Assembly (NCBI GenBank): GCA_032622095.1
Contig: CP136064.1
Coordinates: 212,364,205 to 212,428,204, forward strand
Reading direction: 5' to 3'
Length of the DNA: 64,000 bases
Source: Siphonodentalium dalli
Lineage: Eukaryota > Mollusca > Scaphopoda > Gadilida > Siphonodentaliidae
Part shown: positions 1 through 12,100 of the stretch, piece after piece
Numbering within the stretch: the stretch's first letter is position 1
How the letters are laid out: each line of letters begins with the position of its first letter
Notes under the pieces: model-generated
The model's database searches: none
The model's input: only the letters and a program-made list of their open reading frames with translations
Told to the model about the DNA's origin: nothing
Program-made: the position numbers and the translations under genes

Positions 1-359
1 AAAACATTAGATATAACCATGGTCAACTAAGAGTGCAATTAACCTATTCAATGCTAAATCTAATCTTCCATTTAGTACTAAAAGTATATATTAAACTTTG
101 TGCTTCCAAGTAAATGTTCTCTCAACAGTTTTTAGGAAGAAAAATGTGACAAAAATATTTAACACATGCACATTTGAAGTCATGACAATGTATTGTTGAC
201 ATCTGCAATACATGCCAATCGTGCTAATGTTAGACACCTGGTAAATAACCCAGGAGGCATAACTTTAAAAAAAAATGTGAAGGGATGGTTTTCGAACTCA
301 TCCAAGAGATTCATGAATACAAACCATGAATCAAATTTGGTCAAAATCAGATCACATTT

Positions 360-440
360 GCTAAAGTTATTCCGATGGACAGTCAGACAGACAGACAGAC
401 GCCCATCACCATTTTCAAGCCATAGGTCACGTTTGTTACA
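360..440. repeat. short repeat tail with CAGA tandem
   Basis: Contains a CAGACAGACAGACAGACG run beside AAAGTTATTCCGATGG and a CACCATTTTCAAGCC segment. The layout resembles the tails of dispersed repeats near 37.7 kb and 61.6 kb. Terminal boundaries are not clear. Confidence 0.4.
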
Positions 441-522
441 CAACTCAACCAGAAATAATTTAACATTGCAAATTGGTTCAATTGGTTTTACAAACTAATC
501 TTCGATGACAGCATGCACTTAC

Positions 523-654
523 TTTTTGAGAGCATGATTGTTATTTTGTGCTTTGTTGACTCTAGCCGAATCGGATGACGTTCGTTTGTACTGAGATGTA
601 GAGGAATACGTCTTCTTCTCTTCCTTACTGCTTGAGCTAGAGGCTGGAGTTTTC
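523..654 (-). CDS. LRCH: LRCH exon k: Ser/Lys-rich segment, last exon in window
   Basis: 132 nt. One base completes Arg (DNR), followed by KTPASSSSS and a Lys/Ser-rich stretch, ending with AA before GTAAGTGC. The acceptor is TTTCTACAG. In family members a calponin-homology domain follows near the C-terminus; its exons would lie to the left of this window. Confidence 0.87.
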
Positions 655-3600
655 CTGTAGAAAAAAGTGAAATGGATAATGAGATATTTCTGATCCTATA
701 CAGTATTATACGTTGTTGCTCGCATTAACCCTTTGATGACGGGAGCTGCGCTGGTGCAGAATTAAAGATCCTGTGTCAGTGTATTCTCTGATTTATGCGA
801 GTTTCCCATAGGGAGCCTCCCATATATATATGAGAATGCACTAGCTTACAAGGTCAAGACCAAGGTAAATATTGTTAGGCCAATGTATGGGAGACTCGCA
901 TATATAAGAGAATGCATTGGCACTTGATTTTCACAAAAATTCAGAAAGCTCCAGTCATGTAAGGGTTAACTTGCATGAGTACCTGATAAAACAAGGTGAC
1001 ATTGGATATCTTTGTCATACTTTGGGATCCATTGTGAAACAGAAGTAGAAATAGAATAGACTATTAAGAATGTGGAGACACTTCATATGTAAAATTTAAC
1101 CACCAGTCATCTAACTAAAACTTATTCAACAGGGTCTTTAGATGGAACATGCATGAATTGGTATATAAAACAATTACTTGTGAAACGATGATCTATTTTT
1201 ATAGAAATAAGGCATTTGTGTACCTTGTGGGGTGTCAATTTTTATTGTGATTGCCTTAGTCAGATGGGCAGTTTGGGATGGGCAGTATTTACTTATTTAT
1301 TTAATTATTTATGGTAGGTCATAAATATATATTTACATAGCATTAAATCCTGTTCTGTGATTGGTCAACTGTCAATTGGGTCATGAATTTCATATCCCAA
1401 TAAAACACACAATAACACGAACTGATGTCACATCTGGTTGACTAGATTGACATAGACTAAATTCGGTCGATAGAATAACTGGGCATTGTTTTTTATTTTT
1501 TTTTTATTTATGGCAGGTCATAAATATATATTTACATGGCCTGCGTCTGTTACACTAAATCATGTTTGGTGATTGGTCAACTGCCAATTGGATCATGTGT
1601 ATCATATCCCAATAAAACACACCATAACACAAGCTGACGTCACATCCGGTTGACCTAAATGACTAAATGTGGTAGATAGAATAACTAGGCATTTATTATG
1701 AGTGCAAGGCCAAAGACTAATCGATCAATAATTACCAGGTAGAAAATTGGGCAGACTTACAGTGCATAATAAAATATCCAAAATGCAGATATATTTCAGA
1801 AAAGAATTCAACTGAGTTTGTAGAAATTAATAATGAAAAAGGCTGTAGTTTGAGTGTTTTATTTGAGGGGTAGGTCATTGTGGCCGTTGGAACTGCAAAC
1901 AGTTAACTCAATATGCCCAATGGCCACATAGCTATGTATACCGTCAATAAAAACACACTCAAACTACATTCTTTAAGTTCTTAAGTGAAAGGTGCAGGTA
2001 TATGGGGAGACGAGGCTTTCCCTGAAGAACTCTTTTGTTTTTTTGATTAATGTTGTTCTATGCTTCTAGACATAAGCACACTGAGCAAGGGAAGTAATCT
2101 CAAAGTGAGAAACATTTTCTCAATCTATGTGACAATATTAGGTTATTGCTGATTAAATTTTGTACATGCCAGCAATAAATTTCAACAACTGCCTAACTGA
2201 AAGAATGATATCATACAAAGTTACCTTTTCACTGAAATGACTCATATGCATACCTATTATCCAGAGTGGAGTATATTCGCTCGGTGTTTGGGTAAGACCG
2301 GTCGTAGTATTGGTCTATATACCCATAGGGTGACTGTCCATGCACGGGCGACACTGGTGAGGGGTGGGAGGGTGTAGCGTAATAACTATTGTAACTGTAA
2401 GTAGAACATGGCATGCATCAAACAAACGCAAAACGAGAGCTGTCAATCACATGCAAAACCACATCCATACTCAACCAATATCATCAATTTTATCCCACAG
2501 AAATTCCTGTATATACACTGGTATATATAAAAATTTACCACTAATTTTTCAGTGACAAATTCTGTCAACAAAGTAGTAAAAATTACTTATAATACAGTAT
2601 GTCAGAAACTTGTAGAAGTTGAGTATGAATCGGTTATGAAAAGTTGCAAATTCAAACATGACCCATTCAAGAACTTGTTAGTGTTGAAATTCTATAAACT
2701 GTTGAAATTCTATAAAACTGTAAGATTTTAACATTCTGTTAATTAACATCAATGGTTATCCATGGTAAACCTTGTTCCTATCCTTTATTTATCCTCATTC
2801 GATTAGTATATATTCTTAAAACATAGAACAAACAATTTTCTTCTAAATTGCTTCATGATGTTCACTATTTTCTAATTGATATATCAAAATGTGAATATGT
2901 AAATTTAATGGTGACAAACCATATGCACCAAGTGTATATCAGTTTGAATATCTACAATATAATTTCATACATATTTAGTCACAATTTCAATTTATTCTCA
3001 ACAATCGCAATGAGAATGAATACTTTGATGTAAATGTTAGCATGGTTTGTGTTGAGGTGATTTAACTGGTGCATGGTGATGTTAGCTGGAGTAATGTTAG
3101 TTAATTGACGCAAGCAATGAGGTATGCGCCAATTCACCCAAGCAAAGTAAATAAGCAAGCGGCATAATTTATATAAGCAATCTATTCTGCAGACTTATCA
3201 CATGACATATAGTTGAATGCATAAGCTTTTAAAACACAAGCATATGGATCATAAAAGGTCAGCTTTATTTTAAGAAACTGAAACAAATCTTTCTGGCCTG
3301 ATATCAGAACAAACCTATGAACGCATGACATTTTTTAATAAATAACACAGATGCCTGCAACAGTATGGTTAAGTGATGACTCTATTACCTGTAAAAGACG
3401 CCAGTGAGATATACTTAATACATTTAGTTCCAAGATCTAAATATATTCCAGTCGGATATTGGCATTAAATTCTGGTCGAAAATGGAAGGTGTAAATGTTA
3501 GTGAAACAATCCCAGCTGGTTTGTTACATTATGTATGATGCAACCAAATAGTGTGCCTATCATTTGCAGAATGAGGTCCTTAGTGGGTGAATTTAGTGAT

Positions 3601-6600
3601 GCCATCACTAGCATCACCAAATTCATCCTCTGGGGACCTCATTCTGCTTAGGCCACATCTTCTAGGAAGTATCTATTGTTTCAAATTAACATTGTTTTCA
3701 TTTACTTTTTCCCTTCTGGGAATTTTCTATATTCCCTAATTTGCAGAAGATAAAATGCATAAATGATATGACTGATGGGTGAATATCACCAACTTCAACT
3801 GGGGAACTTCAATCTGCTCCTTGGTCTCCCATAGCAGTTGAGGCCTCAGCAGAATGAGGTTCCCAAAGGGTGAACTTGGTGATGCTAGCCCACTGTGCAG
3901 GATCGCGTCACTAAATTCAACCTTTGGGGACCTCATTCTGCAAATGAGAGACACACTATTTCAAAGCTTGAATATAGATATTTTGAGAGGATACATGAAG
4001 CTGACCATGATTTTACTGGGTACTATATAATAAAGCTAGCAACTTTAAGCCATGCTCACTCATGAGAAAACCAGGCTATATATTTACATATGAAATCATT
4101 AAAATGATGCCTGCTGCGATGAGTGTTAGTGTAGAAAAGCGAGCGCATTATTGGCAGGATAGGTTATGATATATTGCTTGGAAACTGTTTCAAAAAGAGC
4201 CAAAATTATGGACAAGGATCAACAATAAATATAATCAGAAAACCAAAATAGCAGTCTATGGTGTCTCTTCTATCTATCTCTTAACCCTTTCATGATGGGA
4301 GCTACAGTAGTGCAGCATTAAAGAGCATGTGCCAGTGCATTCTGTTATATATGTGAGTCTCCCATAGGGAGCCTCACATATTTAAGAGAATGCACTGGCT
4401 TACAAGGTCAAGTTAAATATTGTTAGGCCAATGTATTCTCTTATATATGCGAGGATCTCGATGGGAGACTAGCAAATATAAGAGAATGCATTGGCACAGG
4501 ATATTCGCAAAATTTCAGGAAGCTCCAGTCATGGAAGGGTTAAGAAGATTCAAGCTTTTTAAAGCTACATATCATGTAATATACTTTGGAATTTATTCAG
4601 ACGTAACTTCAAACGTCAGTGCAAATTACTTTTTTAATGTATCTGAGAAAATTATCAAGAAACAACCTTTATTGATCAGTGTTGGAGAATTCCCGAGATG
4701 TGTGTAATGTCACGAGTCCGAACAAATTATAGTGTTAAATTTGATCTTGAACACAGTTCCTTACTATGCTATGGTATTGTAGTATTAACTCTTTCAGTGC
4801 CAAGTCCGATTTTTGTATCAACCCATATTTCCTTGATCATGTTTCAAATTTATTGATTATAATAATGTGATACATTGATGGAAAGACCTCTAAGAGCTCT
4901 TTCCATCAATGTATCACATTATTATAATCAATAAATTTGAAAAATGATCAAGGAAATATGGTTTGATACAAAAATCGATCTTGGCACTGAAAGGGTTAAA
5001 CTATTTTTCTCAAGTTGAGTTTCCAAGCAATACGGTTCTTTCCCAGGGATAGCTGGCTAATAAATGAAAAGTCCTCTCTTATTTACATTCAGTTACAAGT
5101 CTCAAATGAAGCCAAAACATTAGGCGATTAGGATTCTATAGCTTCAGTAAATGAAATAATAAAATTCAACCGTCTGATTGTGAAAGGAATGTTTTAATTT
5201 CACATAATAAATTTACCTCAGCAGTATAGAAACTGTATTTCATGAGAATTTGTAGAAACTCTGCATAAAAGCTGAGAAAAGATATGTTTTTTCAACACAG
5301 ACCTGACTGCATTCAAGAATGCTACAATCTTTTTGAACAGAACTCAGCTCACAAAAGTTTTCAAATTATAAAAATAAGAATGATTGATAGATACATCTAT
5401 ATTTCAGTCAAACTTGATATGTATTTTTTCTTGCGGCAGTGATTTGAACACCTTTTCAGGACTTTCCATAAGTTTGTTAGTTGCTTCGATAACTGTAACA
5501 AAGTATCAAGGGACAGATTCCCAAAACCCAGTACGTACCCCTTTGGTTTACCAGTAACACTGCGCAGACCAAAATTCGGACACCTTTGTGGCCGTCTACA
5601 AAAATCAGTGGTCAAACCAAATAATCATATGCCAAACAAGCAATCAACCTCAAAACCACAACCAAAATAGAAGCGAAACTCAAGCAGAACCTCACGGAGG
5701 TTAATGCATCAACTAATCAAAATTATTCACCTACACTACAGTTGCAAGAATTGGTTATTATAGATCAATACATTTGATATCTAGGCAGCTACTTCCCGTA
5801 TTTGGCCATCATAAATAGATACTTGTTTTTTCAGATTAATCCTTTCATGATGGGAGCTGCGCTGGTGCAGCATTAAAGATCCTGTGCCAGTGTATTCTCT
5901 TATATATCAGAGAATGCACTGGCTTACAAGGTGAAGGTAAATATTGTTAGGCCAATGAATTCTCTTATATATGCGAGGCTCCCTACAGGAGACTTGCTTA
6001 TATAAGAGAAAGCATTGGCACAGGGTTTTCACAAATTATCAGGAAGCTCCAGTCATGGAAGGGTTAAAACATACAGAAAATTAGATGACGGAAGGAGACA
6101 TTTTATTTCTAATTGTTCCAAGAATTCTTGAAAGTAAGAGATGTATGGATAAATTTATGATTAAAAATCTTACAAATTTCCAAGCAATCTACTGAATGTA
6201 TACACTACAATGCATTTTAGTCATTACAGCTTCAAAAGATGCAGTAATGCCCTAAATAATCGACTCCTTAACCACAGAAGAATTATTGGTAACTTTTGTT
6301 GCCATTCATCGGAAAGCTCTCAGTGAGAGCTTTCCGATGAATGCCAGGCAGCAAGCCATATTTCCGACTAAATCCTGAAAAGCTGCCCATAATTCTGCTG
6401 TGGTTAAGGAGTCGATTATTTAGGGCATTACTGTACCTATCTAAAATAACTTTTTGAAAATTCTGGATAAATTTGCAAATAAGAATTGTTTATGAGTCCC
6501 CCTTTAGGTGTCTGAGAACACAGTATTTTTATTTATTTGGCAGCAAAAAGAGATGAAGAAAGCTAGTAACAACTGGATGCCGTTTTCTTGTCTGTTAGTA

Positions 6601-9120
6601 CGATGTTAAGAGCAGATCTACTAGATGCTCCATTCAATATTTGACCACACTACATGCATGAAAATTGATTACTAAACCACAGATATCGCGCGACGCTATC
6701 ACCAATGCAAACCAAATATATGGACCACATATATCGCGCGACACTATCACCAACGCAAACCAAATATATAGACCACAGGTATCGCGCGACAATATCACCA
6801 ACACAAACCAAATATATGGCCGATTGCATTTAGTCAGTGAAACACAGTCTATATATAAGACTACGGAGAAGACTAACTCCATCTTTAATTGAGTTATTCT
6901 AACAGCGTGTCTTTTTGGATTCAGACATCATTTATAATGACCGGAAAGTTCTTATGCACTGTTCATACATTTTCAGAATACATTGTAATTAATAGTGGTA
7001 TTTCTGTGCTTTCTATTTCAAATTCCAGTGAATATATACCTCTCTAGAAACTGATCATCTAAGTTGCAAGGAACAGGGGTTTTGTGGACATGAAATTTCT
7101 AAATTTGCATATGAAAGTCCAAAACATGGTTGGCCCATTGTATCATATGTCATACAAACTGGCCATTTTAAACTTAACGGAAACCATCAGCAGAAACTTT
7201 GCAGACAGATGCAAAGTGCTAATAGTGGACACAAAAATTTTATTAACCCTCAACTGGCAGATTTTCATTTATTTACAGCATATACGCACAATTTATTAAC
7301 TACTGGAGCCAAAAAGATTCAGGGTAAATATTTCAATTTCTCCTGGAGTATCCAGTTGAACTTTCTTGTGGTCGATTGAAGAATAGTTTCTAATATTCAT
7401 AAAAAAGATAAATTTATGTCAAACTAATAAAATATAGCAACAGGTGTGAGGTATGATTCATACAACATCACTCTTATAAGCAAAATCACCAGATGTCTCA
7501 ATTATGAAGCAGATTTTGTTCATAACGGACCTTTCCAGAGATGTCAATCAAATAATTATTAGCAGATATTTTCAACCAATGAGCCGATCACTTTCTGCAT
7601 TAAAAATGATTTGTTCATCTTAATATTGATATCTGCGTTTACTTTCAGTGTTAAATTGTCTATTTTCGAAAAAACTTTTTTGTTGTCAAATCATAATGCA
7701 CTTAAATTATTAATTCCACAATGATGTTGGAAATTCCTTCATGATTATAAAATTTGTTTTCATTTTGCATGATAATCGTCATATTTTTCACAATTTAAGA
7801 CGAAAAGTATGTATGTTCTCTGGTGTATTATAAGCATGTAGCCATGCTCTGTAAAACAAATTAAACTATGTATGCAGTCGCCTTGTCTCCTAGCAGCCAT
7901 AAGCTCATCCCACTACTTAAATATGTGCGGAAATCTCATTGAGTGATCACACCCTTCTATAACATATCCAAGATGACGGTGCTATTCGTTGATCTACAGT
8001 CAATAAGTAAGAAGCATGGGGAGGGTTTATAGTAACTAAGATGATCATTAATGGTGTTAATTAATGAAAAGAAATATTTTACTGTGGTAAACTCAAATTA
8101 TCCATTTAACCCTTACATGACTGGAGCTTCCTGAAATTTTGTGAAAACCCAGTCCCAATGCATTCTCTTATATATGCAAGTTTCCAACAGGGAGCCTTCC
8201 GTATATAAGAGAATACATTGGCCTAACAATATTTAACTTGACCATGTAAGCCAGTGCATACTCTTATATATGCAAGGCTCCCTGTGGGAGGCTCGAATAT
8301 ATAAGTGAATGCACTGGCACAGGGTCTTTAATGCTGCACAAGCGGAACACCTGTCATGAAAAAGTTAAGAAACAATATTTTCCTAAATAAGTAAAATATA
8401 TATCTCCTAGAAGTATCTTGCCCACTGAACTATATGGTATATTATCCCAAGTAGGAGGGGTTAACTCTCCGAGTTGAAAAAAACGTACGAAATTCTATGG
8501 TACATATCCTGTCATGTTCATGACCCGTGTAATCACGTGATTTCTGACACGTAGTGAAGAATTCGCCATATTTTTATCCACAGTAGGACATTCCTCGTGA
8601 GCGGGGTGGGTGCGAAACCCTGGGAGGGAGCTCAGCGTTCAGTGGGCAAGATACTTCTAGGAGATATATATTTTACTTATTTAGGAAAATATTGTATCTC
8701 CGTCAAAGGTATCTTGCCCACTGAACTATATGGTAAAGAATAGAATTTTCTAACAGGTGGAGGCCACGAGGAAACAAAAACACTGCTAATGCATCTGAAT
8801 CAAAGAACTGGATTGAGCTGATAACCTACAATATATACATATACATGCACAGACATATAGATATATATGTATATACATATATATATATATACACACATGC
8901 ACAATAGGACCATAAGCCAATGTAATATTCCATCCTAAAACTAATACCTGTCAGCAAGCTCAAACGAACAAAAAGTGGCCACTTAAGAGTTTAAGACCCC
9001 TGCAAGTAAAGTAAATAGCTTCAGAAGACATGGAGATGGATACGACATTCGCATCGGAACTTAGGGCTAATAATGTATCAGCCGAGTACTTGCCGGGAAA
9101 GGTACGGGTAACACCACACC

Positions 9121-9159
<39 letters not shown>

Positions 9160-12100
9160 AAAGGGGAGAAGCATCCATGTTCTAAGGAAATGGAAATAGA
9201 AAAATACCCGTTGACAAGAAATCCCCAGCTGGGTATTATAAACCCAGGGATGGCTAAATACTAATACCGAACCTAACAGGCTAACCCAGGCAGCAAAAGC
9301 CGCAAGTTATAACGAAGACCCCCCTTAAAAACAATAGAACCAACCCCCGAACCAAATCTTGAGTGGGTTGGGCCGTGTCCCAGTACACGATGAGAGCCCG
9401 ATGAAAAACCAGCTACAAGCTCCCAAGAAAGGGCCCGACACCAACTACTTGGAGACACGCCATTGTCGATAAGGAGGAGGTATCATTGACCAATAGTCTG
9501 ACCGGGAAGCGAATGGGTATTACACAGACATACGTTGCAAGGCTCAGGCCGTATGAAGAACAGGGATCAGAATTGGAGTTTCACAGCAGAAAACTTAATT
9601 TGAAGCCTGGAGTTCGAGATATGACCGACTAAGATGCAATAAGCCATGTCATTTTTCCCTGATGACGTTCCCAAATGTGGAAATGCCCACCAACACAGTT
9701 AAACCCAACTGACCAATCACAGGCTACTGAATCCATGACAGAAAGGCAGCCAGGAACCGAAATTTCAATGTCGTTAAGGTGGAAATCCACAAAAACAAAA
9801 ATTGGACTAACTATGCATCAGGATTGTGGCACAAGCCCAAAACCAGCAGAAACCGACGGCAGGTATGTAATGAAAAGCAGACCAAGGGCCACCGCGCCCC
9901 AACTGTTCGAGCTCTGCTGACTGGTCCCCGACGAGTCGATGGCGCAAGATATCCCTTCTGGTAAGGATGGGGTGCCCCTCCAATGGGACCCTGTTCCGGA
10001 GACAACCATCGCCCGAAGTGCGAATCGAGAGGGCGGATCATATGATCTGGCATCCGACACCCAATGCTAATAAATCTCGCACGAGGAGAAGCATCTGGCA
10101 AGAATTTTCATCCGGCTTTATGAAGTGTGCCCAACACGATTCATATGCTGCCCCACAGGTGCAACATTATCCTGCATTGGCAATCGCTGAGGTCAGCAAA
10201 GGACCTGGCTTAGTATGTTAAATGAGCACTAGGCGAATCAAGCACTATCAGGGAAAACAAAACCATTATGTACCGACAACCGAGCCCATAAGAAGAATGA
10301 CGTATTAGACGCAAAGGCCGATATCACAGAAGCCATTTCGTTCTTCTTTTCCACGCTGCTAATACGCCGTGTTGCCCATTAAGCCCGAGTGGGGTGCTGA
10401 ACTAGACCTCATGTCAACAGTGTTCTGAAATTGAGCATATGTCGCACCATGGATAATGGACTCATCTATGTATGACTGGACAACAAAAGTGAAATCCATG
10501 TTGAGTTAGCACTGAAAGCAACCTGAAGACAAAATATATGTCATTCGTATCTATTACGGAAACACAGCGAGGTCGGAGATAAAGCATGTATGCTTGTTTA
10601 TCTCTGATTCTTGCGTACCAAATCGAGATGTAAATATTTACCCTATCGAGCACCCGAACCAGTCCAGAACACGTCTTAAAAGTCAGGAAAATGAAAGGGC
10701 GAGAGTCATATACTATTCTAGTGATATGAATGACTATAGACATTCTCCAGCAAAGCCCGTGACCATGAAAGAGCTGGATGGAACATGAAAAGAAGCAACA
10801 ACTTATAAAGCAAGAAGTTGAACACATCCCAACCCGAGAACAGTAAAATGGTGGAATACCTCTCAGGATGGTCGAACCCAGGTCGCCAAGTGTGCAGTCC
10901 GATGGCATAACCACCCAGCTCTGACGACGTTAGGCAGGGTACAAATTGACCGGCATCACAGGGCAAGTTGCTACCCAAATGCTAACAAAAGCCATGCAAC
11001 TTGGATCCTATTTCCTCATTTGACTGTCCCAGGGTATGCCAACAGTCGTCCCGTAGTATCCGACTTGGAGTCCCTGTCGATAGTCCAGAAATCCCACCAA
11101 ATGCGGCCAATGGGTTCGATGGGTAGCCCCAACCCGCGACCTGTTTGGTGGGACTATCATCCTGAGTGCTAATTACGCCAATGAAGGGAACACTATACAT
11201 CGACAAGTGACAGTGTCCTGGTCGTAAAGGTTTCTATCTCTTCCTTGGAACCCTCGAAACAAGGGAAAGCACTCTGATGTTCTGTTACATTGTAAATGAT
11301 TGTAGAACAATGCTATCAAATCATGTCAATCTGAGGTTATTTGCTAATCAAAATTCGACATTAATTTTCTTCCTGCGCTTGGCTGCATCAGAGAACACTG
11401 AACAACTAACTGAGCTCCCTCGTAAGCGCATGTAAAGGTGACCCGAAAGGAATGTCGAAAGCCCTTTCACCTCGTGCTGGAGCGACTGCTCGATCTGATC
11501 CTGATCTCCATCCGTCGATGGGGTGTAACAGCACAATACATCACGACAAGCTTAATTTCTAATTGCATGTGAGGTCTGGTCATTGGGGACCCCGGAGGAA
11601 TGTCCAGAGCCTGTACATATCGGGGTGGAGCAGCAGCTCGACCGATCCCGATATCCAACCGACCGAATTGGCGATGGGAGGTTAGTAGGTACCAGTTCCC
11701 AAGCAAGCTTCCTGCTATAATGGCGTCAGGGAATAAGATCTTTTGTTTTCATTTAAAATCAAACCCGAAGTTACTGGCAGCTGTTGGCCAGAATGCGGCC
11801 AGTAACCTGTCTGCCAAGCCCCCGGAAGTGGTGACTTATAATAAGGAGGAAACAGCCTGTGAACTGTGATCCCATTCCAAGCCCAGCTGGGGCAGAAGGC
11901 ATGGAGGATAAACTTTCAGGTGCCAAATAATTGCGTAAATGTAATAATTTGAGAAAAAGTCTCCTAATTTGAATTGAGACAAAGTAAAATGGCCATTCGA
12001 CTAGTAATTTTAGCCCAAATTTCCACACACTATGATCATAAGGCACCGGAGAGAATGGTCAGGGACCACTGAGGGTGTATCCCCCAGCCGCGCTGACCCC

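Noticed and set aside
6241-6435. Possible CRISPR-like repeats or attachment sites from recurrent palindromes
   Set aside because: Copies are dispersed singly, differ in length and occur in a eukaryotic intron; they are miniature transposable elements.
8960-9178. Minus-strand frame with a poly-Gly run
   Set aside because: The glycine run is only the 37-C homopolymer read in reverse; no other protein feature.
10462-10914. 150-codon minus-strand frame, among the longest in the window
   Set aside because: It begins inside the tRNA-like sequence, is Cys/Ser/Ile-rich without any domain, and overlaps other frames; fortuitous.
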